This document shows, in pieces, positions 15,457-23,137 of a stretch of 24,175 nucleotides of DNA (positions are counted from its first letter, which is position 1; the number at the start of each line of letters is the position of its first letter). A program made the position numbers and the translations under genes. The notes under the pieces were generated by a model that was given only the letters and a program-made list of their open reading frames with translations, made no database searches and was not told the origin of the DNA. This stretch comes from Pseudomonadota bacterium (GTDB taxonomy: Bacteria; Desulfobacterota; Syntrophia; Syntrophales; UBA5619): the NCBI GenBank assembly GCA_018827585.1, contig JAHJXP010000073.1, positions 1-24,175 of the forward strand, given 5' to 3'.

Positions 15457-15620
15457 GACGAACTCGTAAAAAGTCGTAAAAGCCTTGAATGTAGGACGGC
15501 TTCGTAAAAAGGCCGCAGGCAAGGCGCGCGAATCCAGAGGAATGAGGCGTACTTTGGCGTACGCCGCAATGACGAAGGATGAAGCGCAACGCAACACCCG
15601 GACTTTTTGCGAATCCGTCA
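15457..15620. repeat. Intergenic repeat copy R3
   Basis: It is 164 nt long and in the same orientation as R2, with a nearly identical outer arm (GACGAACTCGTAAAAAGTCG, then AATGTAGGACGG). The core 15495-15619 has imperfect inverted ends (about 3 mismatches in 21). It fills the space between livK and livG and ends 15 nt before the livG start. Confidence 0.83.
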
Positions 15621-15635
15621 GGAAAGGGGCGGGAC

Positions 15636-16448
15636 GTGAGCGCACGTGCGGAAATCATCAGGACCGAAAGCGTCACCAAACGATTCGGCGAATTGATCGC
15701 GGTTGACCGCGTGAATTATTTGCTGCACGAAAACGAAGTCGCAGGCATCATCGGTTCAAACGGGGCCGGGAAAACGACCTTCTTCAACCTCATCACCGGG
15801 TATTACCCGCCCGATGAGGGGGCTATCTTTTACAAAGGGGAAGACATCACCCATACGTCGCCGCAAAAGCGGGTCGACATGGGGATGATGCGGACCTTTC
15901 AGTTGACTGCCACCTTTGACAACCTCAAGGTGATCGATAACCTGGTTCTTTCCTTTTTTAAGGCGCATAAGAAATCATCTTTGTTGCACCTGCTTCTGAA
16001 CACCTGCAAGCGTCACCGGAAAGAGGAGAAAATCACCGAAGTCATAGAAACGTTCGATCTTCAGGACGTGTCCGACAGGCAGGTGAGGCATCTCAGCCTG
16101 GGGGAGAAGCGAAGGCTGGAGATTGCCATGGCCATCCTGGCCGAGCCGGAGGTCCTGCTCTTAGACGAGCCTCTGGCGGGGCTGGGCGAACTGGAGATCA
16201 AGGCTGTCCTGGGGGTCCTCAAAAAACATATCGGCAAACAGACGATCCTGATTGTGGAACACAAGATTTCCCAGGTGGAGGATTTCCTGGAAAGGCTCAC
16301 CGTCATGCACGAGGGCAAAGTCATCGCCGATGGTGGATATGAGGAATGTCTCCGCCATCCGGAGGTCCGAAGAAGCTACTGGCAGATCGACGCCGTTGGC
16401 GGAGGAGCCGGTCAGGCCGGCGCAACGGGAGTTCACGAAAATGAATAA
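15636..16448 (+). CDS. livG: Liv-type ABC transporter ATP-binding protein 1
   Basis: With the GTG at 15636 as start, 270 residues. The ABC ATPase motifs are complete: Walker A GSNGAGKT (40-47), Q-loop in MRTFQLTATF, signature LSLGEKRRLEIA (LSLGE instead of LSGGQ, common in LivG), Walker B VLLLDEP with LAGLG, and H-loop IVEHK. The long insertion between Q-loop and signature (FFKAHKKSSLLHLLLNTCKR) matches LivG rather than LivF. The frame stays open upstream to 15579, but that stretch is repeat R3, so GTG 15636 with GGAAAGGGG upstream is preferred. The C-terminal tail is Gly/Ala-rich and unusual. Its last 8 nt overlap livF. It powers import together with LivF. Confidence 0.88.
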   Translation: MSARAEIIRTESVTKRFGELIAVDRVNYLLHENEVAGIIGSNGAGKTTFFNLITGYYPPDEGAIFYKGEDITHTSPQKRVDMGMMRTFQLTATFDNLKVIDNLVLSFFKAHKKSSLLHLLLNTCKRHRKEEKITEVIETFDLQDVSDRQVRHLSLGEKRRLEIAMAILAEPEVLLLDEPLAGLGELEIKAVLGVLKKHIGKQTILIVEHKISQVEDFLERLTVMHEGKVIADGGYEECLRHPEVRRSYWQIDAVGGGAGQAGATGVHENE

Positions 16449-17133
16449 TGGCGAAATACTGGCCGTCCGAGGCCTGAATGCGTCATACGGCGAAGCGAAG
16501 GTTCTGTTCGATTGCGATCTCGACATTCAACCCGGCCAGGTTGTGACCTGCGTGGGTCGCAACGGGGCCGGCAAGACGACCCTGCTCAAGAACATTGCCG
16601 GAATCCTCAAACCGACCTCGGGATCGATCACCTTCAACGACAGAAACTTGATCGGCATGATGTCCTATAATATCGCCAAGATGGGGCTGAAATACATTCC
16701 CCAGGACAAAAAAGTGTTTTCGGATTTGACGGTCAGGGAAAACCTGGAATTGGGCAGCTACGCCACAAAAGATTACAATTGGGATCAGGTGACCGATTAT
16801 TTCCCCAGGCTGAAGCAACTGATGGACCGCAAGGCCGGGTACCTCAGCGGCGGCGAACGCCAGATGCTGATGATCGGCAGGGCCCTCCTGGGCGCCCCGA
16901 AAGTGTTGCTCATTGACGAGCCCACCGAGGGACTGGCCCCCGGCATCGTCGAGCACCTGAAGAATGTTTTCAAGGAATTGAGCAAGAAAACGGCGCTGGT
17001 GATCGTCGAGCAAAATCTGCCCCTGGTGTGCGCCATATCCGACAAGATCTACGCGATGAAAGAGGGGCGCATCGTCGCCGAAATCAAAGACGGGGAATCA
17101 ATCAAAGCCGGCATTTGCGAACAGTATCTCTAA
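16441..17133 (+). CDS. livF: Liv-type ABC transporter ATP-binding protein 2
   Basis: A 230-residue ABC ATPase from ATG 16441, overlapping the end of livG by 8 nt, with GGAG about 10 nt before the start. Motifs: Walker A GRNGAGKT (39-46), Q-loop YIPQDKKVFSDLTVREN, signature LSGGERQMLMIGRALL, Walker B VLLIDEPTEGLAP and H-loop replaced by IVEQN, as is normal for LivF. EGLAP and the short size identify LivF rather than LivG. It forms the ATPase heterodimer that drives the LivM/LivH channel. It is followed by a 150-nt gap before livM that shows no gene. Confidence 0.92.
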   Translation: MNNGEILAVRGLNASYGEAKVLFDCDLDIQPGQVVTCVGRNGAGKTTLLKNIAGILKPTSGSITFNDRNLIGMMSYNIAKMGLKYIPQDKKVFSDLTVRENLELGSYATKDYNWDQVTDYFPRLKQLMDRKAGYLSGGERQMLMIGRALLGAPKVLLIDEPTEGLAPGIVEHLKNVFKELSKKTALVIVEQNLPLVCAISDKIYAMKEGRIVAEIKDGESIKAGICEQYL

Positions 17134-17287
17134 GTTGATTGTTGCGACTTTTGGCGGTTCAGCGGTAGCTCCAACAGCCGGCAATGCAGAACGGACCTGA
17201 ACAGGCCGTTTCGCCCTGAGGGGCGCTTTACCGATTTCTTGTTTCGCGGCGTACCGCGGCATGAGAGGATTTTACGAGGGCATTATG

Positions 17288-18271
17288 ATGAACGTGTTCA
17301 GATGGTGGCGGGGCATCCTGTTGGCGTTTTTCCTGTTAGGCTTGATCAGGGTGTTTTCCCCCCTGCCCTTCGCGATCGAGATCCTCATTTTTTCCATCTA
17401 CGTCATAGGCTGCAACTTCCTTCTGGGTCGGGTCGGGTTCATTTCCTTCGGCCAGCCGGCCTATCTGGCCGTAGGCGCGTATTCAACCGCTTTTTATCTC
17501 TTCTACTTCGGGACCAACCCTTACATCGGCCTCCTGTTTGGGATTCTGGGCGGTCTGGTCGTGACTGTCCTCGTCGGTCCTTTCTTCGTCCGGCTGCGCA
17601 GCGACTACTTCGCCCTGGTCAATCTGGCGCTGGCGGTCATCGTATTTTATCTGATGGAAAAGGTCCTGGCCGGCATCACCCACGGCGACAACGGCCTGTG
17701 GTTTTTAACCAGAATGACCTCCACACCCGTGCTTGACATCTCGAAACCAAGCGAATTCTTCATCTTCGCTTTTCTGGTTGCTCTGGCCGTCTGGGCGTTC
17801 TACAAGTACCTCGACGATTCCGTCTACGGCGCCTGCTGCCTGGCGACCAAAATCAACGAAGACAAGTTGAAATTTCTCGGGTACGACAACTTCAGCATCC
17901 GCCTCCTGGCGTTTGTCATCGCCAATACGACGACCGCCCTGGCCGGCTCACTGTACGCCGTCTATTTCGGCTTTGTGAGTCCCGAGATGTCCAGCCACTC
18001 GCGGTGCGCCGACCCGGTCGTGGTCACGATTCTGGGAGGCGTCGGCACGCTCTACGGGCCCATCGTCGGATCGATCGTTTACACGGGGATGAAAGACCTG
18101 ATCAGCGGAGTCGTCGGCAACTGGGAGCTGTTGATCGGTTTTCTGCTGGTGTTCATTATGCTTGCCGGGGAAAAGGGGATCTGGGGAACGTTGGAACCCC
18201 TTCTCAAGAAGGCCTTTTCCCGCAAGGGCGTATTGGCAAATCTTCAGGACAGCGGAGAGAAAGGGCGATGA
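17288..18271 (+). CDS. livM: Liv-type ABC transporter permease 1
   Basis: A 327-residue membrane protein with about eight to ten hydrophobic segments. The LivM signature appears as GRVGFISFGQPAYLAVGAY, and the coupling region with ILGGVGTLYGPIVGSIVY is typical of LivM/LivH. Most relatives read SFGHAAF where this has SFGQPAY. Start choice: GAGGG at 17276-17280 is 7 nt before ATG 17288 and 4 nt before ATG 17285; an ATG at 17261 is in frame but has no binding site. The stop overlaps the start of livH by 4 nt (ATGA), so translation is probably coupled. Confidence 0.9.
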   Translation: MNVFRWWRGILLAFFLLGLIRVFSPLPFAIEILIFSIYVIGCNFLLGRVGFISFGQPAYLAVGAYSTAFYLFYFGTNPYIGLLFGILGGLVVTVLVGPFFVRLRSDYFALVNLALAVIVFYLMEKVLAGITHGDNGLWFLTRMTSTPVLDISKPSEFFIFAFLVALAVWAFYKYLDDSVYGACCLATKINEDKLKFLGYDNFSIRLLAFVIANTTTALAGSLYAVYFGFVSPEMSSHSRCADPVVVTILGGVGTLYGPIVGSIVYTGMKDLISGVVGNWELLIGFLLVFIMLAGEKGIWGTLEPLLKKAFSRKGVLANLQDSGEKGR

Positions 18272-19140
18272 TGGACGGACAACTGCTGATTTCCGGCGTG
18301 ATTTTCGGGTTGAGCATCGGCAGCATATTTTTCCTGATGGCGATCGGCCTGTCGCTCTGTTTCGGCTTGATGCGCATAATCAGCCTCGACCAGCTGCTCT
18401 ATTATTCCGTCGGCGCGTATATCACCTACTCCATCAGCCTCGTCACCGGCAGCATGTGGCTGGGCGCGCTGGGGGGACTGGTCGTTGCGGGCGTCGTCAG
18501 CTTCGCCGTGGAGCGGTTGATTTACATGCGGATATACGAACGGGACATCACCTTCACGATGATCACTTCCTTCGGGATCCTGATCGGCGGCGTCGGCGTC
18601 ATCAAATTCATCTGGGGGCTGGTTCCCCGACCCGTTCCCATTCCGATGGTCACCCAGATCAACATCCTCGGCACGGACGTCCCCGTCTACCGTCTGATTG
18701 TCGTTGTGATCTCCCTTCTCGTTTATGCCGGCATCTGGCTCTTTCTGAACCGGACCATCATCGGCAAGGCGATCAGGGCCGGCACCGAGAACGTGGAACA
18801 TGTGGAAGGCCTCGGGATCAACGTGTACAGGCTCTTCACCATCACCTTCATCATCGCCGGAACGTTGTCCGGGCTGGCCGGGGGACTGCACGCGCCGCTG
18901 ATCATGGTGGACCCCCAGATGGGGCTTCACGTGCTGGCGTTCGTCTTCATGGTCGTCATCATCGGCGGTCTGGGCAGCATCAAGGGAACCCTGATATCGG
19001 CCTTCCTCGTCGGGCAGGTCGTTTCCATAGGCTCCCTCATCTACGCCCCGCTGGCGCAGATGGCGCCGTTTGCCATCATGCTGCTGATCCTTCTGATCAG
19101 GCCGACCGGCCTGTACGGCAGCAAACTCCTGAAACGGTGA
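18268..19140 (+). CDS. livH: Liv-type ABC transporter permease 2
   Basis: A 290-residue membrane protein with about eight hydrophobic segments. GLSIGSIFFLMAIGLSLCFG opens it as in LivH, and AGTENVEHVEGLGINVYRLF plus VVIIGGLGSIKGTLISAFLVG match the cytoplasmic coupling helix and end of the family. The usual INFAHG segment reads IISLDQLLYYSVGAY, an unusual replacement. The start ATG 18268 overlaps the livM stop in ATGA and has AGAAAGGG upstream; ATG 18271 is an alternative. It closes the five-gene importer. No hairpin terminator directly follows; repeat R4 starts 50 nt later. Confidence 0.9.
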   Translation: MMDGQLLISGVIFGLSIGSIFFLMAIGLSLCFGLMRIISLDQLLYYSVGAYITYSISLVTGSMWLGALGGLVVAGVVSFAVERLIYMRIYERDITFTMITSFGILIGGVGVIKFIWGLVPRPVPIPMVTQINILGTDVPVYRLIVVVISLLVYAGIWLFLNRTIIGKAIRAGTENVEHVEGLGINVYRLFTITFIIAGTLSGLAGGLHAPLIMVDPQMGLHVLAFVFMVVIIGGLGSIKGTLISAFLVGQVVSIGSLIYAPLAQMAPFAIMLLILLIRPTGLYGSKLLKR

Positions 19141-19189
19141 CAGTTTTCTTAATGATGTCCCTCTCGCAATTTTCCGAACGGGCATATTT

Positions 19190-19437
19190 TGACGGCTTCG
19201 TAAAAAATCCGGATGCTACGTTGCGCTTCATCCCTCCCCTGCTTTCGCAGGGGCAGGCTTATTGCGGCTATGTTCCGGGGACACGTTCCGATCCCTCTGG
19301 GCTTCCGGAACATGTCCCCGATTCCTCACTCCTCGGGCTTCGCGCGCCTTGTCGGAGCCCGCCCCGGCGAAGGCCGGGGGAACTTTTTACGAAGCCATTC
19401 CCAGTTCAAGGTTTTTTTGACTTTTTACGAGAGCGTC
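19190..19437. repeat. Intergenic repeat copy R4, inverted and enlarged
   Basis: The same family as R2 and R3 but in the opposite orientation: it starts with TGACGGCTTCGTAAAAAATC and ends with the outer arm GACTTTTTACGAGAGCGTC. It is about 248 nt long, with roughly 84 extra bases that include CCCCTGCTTTCGCAGGGG and a GTTCCGGGGACA...GGAACATGTCCCC inverted repeat. It fills most of the 403-nt gap between livH and the DUF362 gene; the remaining bases show no gene. Confidence 0.75.
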
Positions 19438-19543
19438 ATATTTTCAGTCGACTTCGCCGGTTCGAGACGGAAATCCATCCTCGCACGTGCAATCATCGGC
19501 TGAAAGGACAAATATGAAATTCTGTGGACAGGATATGAATTAA

Positions 19544-20701
19544 ATGGACGGTAGAAGCAAGGTACTTGTCATTGAAAGCAGTTATGAGACCTGCTTCCAG
19601 GCGGTGGAGCGCGTTTTCGCCACCTTTCCCCTGGAAATAAAGGGTAAAAACGTGCTTGTCAAGGTCAATGCCCTGCGGGCCTGCAACCCGGATCGCGAGG
19701 CCATCGTTACGCATCCGGCGCTGCTCAAGGCGGTCATCGGCAAGTTGGAGACCCTGGCGCCGAAGCGTATCATCGTCGGCGATTCGGTGGGCACCGAGTC
19801 CTACGGCAACTCGCAACACATTTTTCATACCACCGGGCTCGCCGAGGCCGCCGGGCCTTACTATCGCAACCTTTCCCTCAACCTGAAAGTGGTAACGGTG
19901 GAAAAACCTTTTCCGCGCAAGGTTGCCGTCCTCAAGGACGTCCTGGAGGCCGACGTTTACATCTCGCTTCCGAAGATGAAGACCCATGGTCTGACGATGC
20001 TCAGCGGGGCGGTGAAAAACAACTATGGGCTGCTGGCCGGCGCGCAGAAGTCCTGGTATCACTACCATTCGGAAAAGCCCGAGATATTTGCCGAGATCTT
20101 GATCGAGATGTTCCGTCTGCGCCCGCCGGACCTGGTGATCATGGACGGGATCCTCGCCATGGAGGGCTACGGGCCCTGTTCGCCGGATGTGCGCCGGGTG
20201 AACAAGGTGCTGGCCGCCGCCGATGCGGTCGCGCTGGATGCCGTCCTGGCCCACATGGTCGGGTTCAGGACCGATGAGGTTCCCTACCTGCGCCTCGCCG
20301 GGAACTTGGGTCTCGGCCAGACCGATCTGAACACCCTGGATATTGTAGGCAACTTCTCGCCCCTGGAGGGGTACAACCGGCCGGTTGTGGCGCCGGAATC
20401 CACCTACTGCTACCTGTCCGGCGTCGGAGGGGGCAAGACCAGCCGGGCGTTTTATGCCGATCGGATCTGCCTGCGACCGGTAATCTTGGCCGAGAAGTGT
20501 CCCGCCGGCTGTATGGCGTGCGCGGAGGCATGTCCCTCAGGCGCCCTGAAGCCGGGCGCCCCGCCGGTTCTGTCGTCGTCTCAGTGCATGCTTTGCAGCG
20601 CCTGCATGGAGGCCTGCACCCACGGCGCCCTCAAACTGGTCCCGGAGGAAAAGACACGCCGGGAATTGGAAGGTCGCCACTGCTACCGGCTGCCGGCGTA
20701 G
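19544..20701 (+). CDS. DUF362 iron-sulfur protein with two [4Fe-4S] motifs
   Basis: A 385-residue protein. Residues 1-300 are a DUF362 domain (VLVKVNALRACNPDREAIVTHP, RIIVGDSVG, YISLPKMKTHGLTMLSGAVKNN, DLVIMDGILAMEGYGP). The C-terminus has two ferredoxin-type clusters: C319, C323, C326, C330 with an unusual first spacing (CxxxC), and the canonical C348, C351, C354, C358. DUF362 proteins are common in anaerobes and thought to be redox proteins, but their reaction is unknown. The weak AGGA before ATG 19544 is the only binding site seen. The 3' end overlaps the minus-strand permease gene by 19 nt, so the two genes converge. Confidence 0.87.
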   Translation: MDGRSKVLVIESSYETCFQAVERVFATFPLEIKGKNVLVKVNALRACNPDREAIVTHPALLKAVIGKLETLAPKRIIVGDSVGTESYGNSQHIFHTTGLAEAAGPYYRNLSLNLKVVTVEKPFPRKVAVLKDVLEADVYISLPKMKTHGLTMLSGAVKNNYGLLAGAQKSWYHYHSEKPEIFAEILIEMFRLRPPDLVIMDGILAMEGYGPCSPDVRRVNKVLAAADAVALDAVLAHMVGFRTDEVPYLRLAGNLGLGQTDLNTLDIVGNFSPLEGYNRPVVAPESTYCYLSGVGGGKTSRAFYADRICLRPVILAEKCPAGCMACAEACPSGALKPGAPPVLSSSQCMLCSACMEACTHGALKLVPEEKTRRELEGRHCYRLPA

Positions 20702-21357
20702 TATTCCACCCGGCGCTCACAGTAGGCAATCGCTTCGGACAGGAGTAACGCGAAGGCAAACACGACGATCACGAGGGACCAGAATTCCTCCATGAGAAAG
20801 TGCTTCGAATACAGCTCGAACAACTCGCCCACCCCAATGATGGAAATCAGCAACTGGCCGATCACCACCCCCTTCACGCCTCGGATCACCCCCAGGCGAA
20901 TCCCGGCCAGGATCTCCGGCAGGGCGCTCAGGATAAGGATCTTGGTGAAAATCTGGTATCTGTTCGCGCCGAAGGAATGCCCCATCTCGACCAGCGACCT
21001 GTCCGCCTTGCTGATCCCCACCTGGGTGTCGAGGATGATGACGAAAACGGCAAAAAGGAACACCGTGGCGACGACCGTTGCCTCTCCGATGCCGAGGATC
21101 CCCATGAGAATGGGTACCAGGGCGGAGATGGGCGCGCTCACGAAGATATTGACCCATGTGCCGAGGATTTCCCTGACAGTCTTTACCCGGGCCATCAGCG
21201 CGCCGAGACCGATGCCCACGAGCAGCGCCAGTGTCATCCCCAGGGCAAAGGTGCGCAGCGATATCTCGATCGCCTTGATGAATTTCTCACTGGAGAGCAC
21301 CGTCGATGCAACCATAAGGATACTGGAGATCGGCGGGAAAATACTGGATACCCCCAT
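20683..21357 (-). CDS. NitT/TauT-type ABC transporter permease, 5' end apparently frameshifted
   Basis: The open frame from ATG 21357 gives 224 residues with about five membrane segments and the BPD_transp_1 coupling loop (SLVEMGHSFGANRYQIFTKILILSALPEI), as in SsuC/TauC permeases. Family members are usually near 250 residues and start with another membrane helix. In this frame that helix exists upstream (FSLLFWCLVWELAGR) but has no ATG, GTG or TTG to start it; the natural start ATG 21434, with GGAG 6 nt upstream, is in another frame (see 21358-21434). The partner ATPase gene ends 12 nt before that start. The substrate could be nitrate, sulfonates, taurine, bicarbonate or a pyrimidine precursor; no binding protein is nearby. 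Confidence 0.82.
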   Translation of the reverse strand: MGVSSIFPPISSILMVASTVLSSEKFIKAIEISLRTFALGMTLALLVGIGLGALMARVKTVREILGTWVNIFVSAPISALVPILMGILGIGEATVVATVFLFAVFVIILDTQVGISKADRSLVEMGHSFGANRYQIFTKILILSALPEILAGIRLGVIRGVKGVVIGQLLISIIGVGELFELYSKHFLMEEFWSLVIVVFAFALLLSEAIAYCERRVEYYAGSR

Positions 21358-21434
21358 CCTTCCCGCCAGTTCCCAGACAAGACACCAGAACAGCAGAGAA
21401 AAGCTCAGAGGTATTTTTTGCCAAATATATGCAT
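21358..21434 (-). other. Missing 5' part of the permease gene with a probable 1-nt deletion in an A6 run
   Basis: From ATG 21434 the minus strand reads MHIFGKKYL then stops. If the A6 run (plus-strand T6 at 21414-21419) had seven A, the reading would become MHIFGKKIPLSFSLLFWCLV and continue into the permease. The binding site GGAG lies exactly 6 nt before this ATG. Confidence 0.65.
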
Positions 21435-21446
21435 CTCAAGCTCCGG

Positions 21447-22217
21447 TCAGCACAGGTATACTTTTAATTCACGCCAGATATTGTCGATAATGTCGAGATA
21501 GTTCTTGTCCCGCCGGATCTCGTCGGGGCATTTTCCGCTGTGATCGATATCGGGTTTTATCACCTGAGATACCGATCCCGGCCGCGCGGAAAGAAGCACG
21601 ATCAGGTCGGACAGATATGCGGCCTCCTCGATCCTGTGGGTCACAAATATGACCGTTTTCCGCCGGTTCTGGAGCAGATCCAGCATGTCTTCCTGAAACT
21701 TCCTCCTGGTCTGTTCGTCCACCGAGGAGAACGGCTCGTCCATCAGGATGATGTCGGCGTCCACAGTCAGGGCGCGGGCCAACCCGACGCGCTGCCTCAT
21801 GCCCCCTGAGAGCTGATGGGGATAGTTGGATTCAAAGCCTTCCAGGCCAACTTCCTTGATGTACTTTCTGGCGATATCGAGCCGTTCGTCCTTTGGAACC
21901 CCGCGCAGTTCAAGGCCGAACGCCACGTTTCTAAGGATCGTCGCCCACGGCATCAGGGCAAAGTCCTGAAAGACAAACGCGCGGTCGGGGCCGGGGCCGC
22001 TGATGGGTTTCCCGTTCACCCATACCTCGCCCGAGGTCGCATCGATGAGGCCTCCGATGATCTTGAGCAGTGTGGTCTTGCCGCACCCGCTGGGTCCTAA
22101 AAGCGTGCTGAGCTTGCCCACGGGGAACTCAAAATTCACGTCCTTGAGCGCCTCGACGCCGGTATCGTAAATCTTTCCTATATCCTTCAGTTTAACAATT
22201 GAGTCAGCAGACATCAT
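21447..22217 (-). CDS. NitT/TauT-type ABC transporter ATP-binding protein
   Basis: A 256-residue ABC ATPase of the SsuB/TauB class: Walker A GPSGCGKT (41-48), Q-loop AFVFQDFALMPWATILRNV, signature LSGGMRQRVGLARAL, Walker B IILMDEPFSSVD, H-loop FVTHRIEEA, and the C-terminal LSARPGSVSQVI segment typical of this class. It would hydrolyse ATP to drive the adjacent permease. ATG 22217 has no strong binding site. No substrate-binding protein is encoded beside it: the nearest upstream gene is on the other strand. The cognate binding protein may be elsewhere. Gene order ATPase then permease on the minus strand suggests one operon. Confidence 0.9.
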   Translation of the reverse strand: MMSADSIVKLKDIGKIYDTGVEALKDVNFEFPVGKLSTLLGPSGCGKTTLLKIIGGLIDATSGEVWVNGKPISGPGPDRAFVFQDFALMPWATILRNVAFGLELRGVPKDERLDIARKYIKEVGLEGFESNYPHQLSGGMRQRVGLARALTVDADIILMDEPFSSVDEQTRRKFQEDMLDLLQNRRKTVIFVTHRIEEAAYLSDLIVLLSARPGSVSQVIKPDIDHSGKCPDEIRRDKNYLDIIDNIWRELKVYLC

Positions 22218-22499
22218 TCAGGCATCGGAATCAGGTGTCAGCCTAAACCGGATTGCTGGAGCGAAGTTAAGCCGATAGCAGGGGAAAGAACTGTTTTGTA
22301 TTGTGATGCTTCCGAAGCTATGCAAGTACAAAGGTGCAAGCCCAATCTTCGGAGCCGCTCATTGACTTCGGAATAAAAGGTGCGAAGGCTTGACAATATA
22401 GCAATCTTACTTAACATCCCCTTCTCCGAGACTCGGGCAGTTTCCTCCCGCATAGAACGTTTTTTGTCTTGAACAAGATCAATCGGCAGTAAGAAAATA
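22218..22499. other. Intergenic region upstream of the wHTH-MNT gene
   Basis: No convincing gene. It has lower GC than the left part of the window. The segment about 22357-22393 is imperfectly repeated at 23649-23686, on the other side of the MNT/HEPN pair. A minus-strand frame of 71 codons here shows no family features. Confidence 0.5.
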
Positions 22500-22541
22500 T
22501 TGATGTAATATGACCATCAATTGATGTATAATGACCATCAT
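22500..22541 (+). promoter_or_regulatory. Tandem 21-bp repeat with embedded -10 box, probable operator and promoter
   Basis: Two adjacent direct copies, 22500-22520 and 22521-22541, share TTGATGTA and ATGACCATCA. TATAAT at 22527-22532 in the second copy is a perfect -10; no good -35 is at the right distance, so an activator or a weak promoter is possible. A start near 22539 leaves a leader of about 14 nt. AGGAG at 22542-22546 is the ribosome binding site of the next gene. Autoregulation by the wHTH protein is inferred. Confidence 0.65.
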
Positions 22542-22552
22542 AGGAGACGACC

Positions 22553-23137
22553 ATGCTGCACAAATTGTTTACCTCAAGAGTCCGGGTAGAGCTTTTGAAT
22601 ACATTCTTTCTGCATCCTGAACAGTCGTTTTATCTCCGGGAGCTCGAACGGATAACCGGAGAAGATTACAAAAACATCAGTACCGAATTGAGGAACCTTG
22701 AGTCCATAGGGCTTCTTGCCAGTAGCAGATCAGGCAACCTTAAATATTTCCGCTTAAATCAAGGATTCCTCCTCTATTCGGAACTCAAATCCGTTTTCTT
22801 TAAAATCAAGGGGGCGCCGGGTCTGCTCAAACAGGTTTTATCAGGCAGTAAAGATATTGAATACGCATTCATCTACGGTTCTTTCGCAAGCGGAAATGAA
22901 AATGAAATAAGCGATATTGATTTGATGGTCATAAGCAAAATGCCTCTTGAAAATCTGCTAAAACTACTCAGAGAGCCGGAGAGGTCCCTGGGTCGGGACA
23001 TCAATCCCTCCCTTTTCCCGATATCGGAAATCAAACAGCGGATCAAAGATCGTGATCCTTTTATCAGCAGGGTCATGGCCGAACCGAAGATCATGCTCAT
23101 AGGGGATGAGAATGAATTACGAAGACTTGCTCAATAA
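22553..23137 (+). CDS. Winged-helix / nucleotidyltransferase (MNT) fusion, probable antitoxin
   Basis: A 194-residue protein. The N-terminal ~75 residues form a winged-helix DNA-binding domain (SRVRVELLNTFFLHP, FYLRELERITGEDYKNISTELRNLESIGLL with the wing around SSRSGNLKYFRLN). The rest is a minimal nucleotidyltransferase with GSFASGNENEISDIDL: G109, S110 and the catalytic D121 and D123. MNT proteins paired with HEPN partners act as antitoxins, in known cases by transferring AMP to the toxin. ATG 22553 has AGGAG 6 nt upstream. The HEPN gene overlaps the 3' end by 26 nt. The fused wHTH could bind the tandem repeat upstream. A chromosomal regulator without toxin function is an alternative. Confidence 0.83.
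   Translation: MLHKLFTSRVRVELLNTFFLHPEQSFYLRELERITGEDYKNISTELRNLESIGLLASSRSGNLKYFRLNQGFLLYSELKSVFFKIKGAPGLLKQVLSGSKDIEYAFIYGSFASGNENEISDIDLMVISKMPLENLLKLLREPERSLGRDINPSLFPISEIKQRIKDRDPFISRVMAEPKIMLIGDENELRRLAQ

Noticed and set aside
19417..19444. Promoter-like TTGACT with TATTTT at the R4 edge
   Set aside because: The -10 is poor, the spacing is 16, and the -35 is part of the repeat arm, so support is weak.
18162..19517. Plus-strand open frame (451 codons) across livH and R4
   Set aside because: Out of frame with the clear livH permease, rich in Arg and His, and partly inside a repeat.
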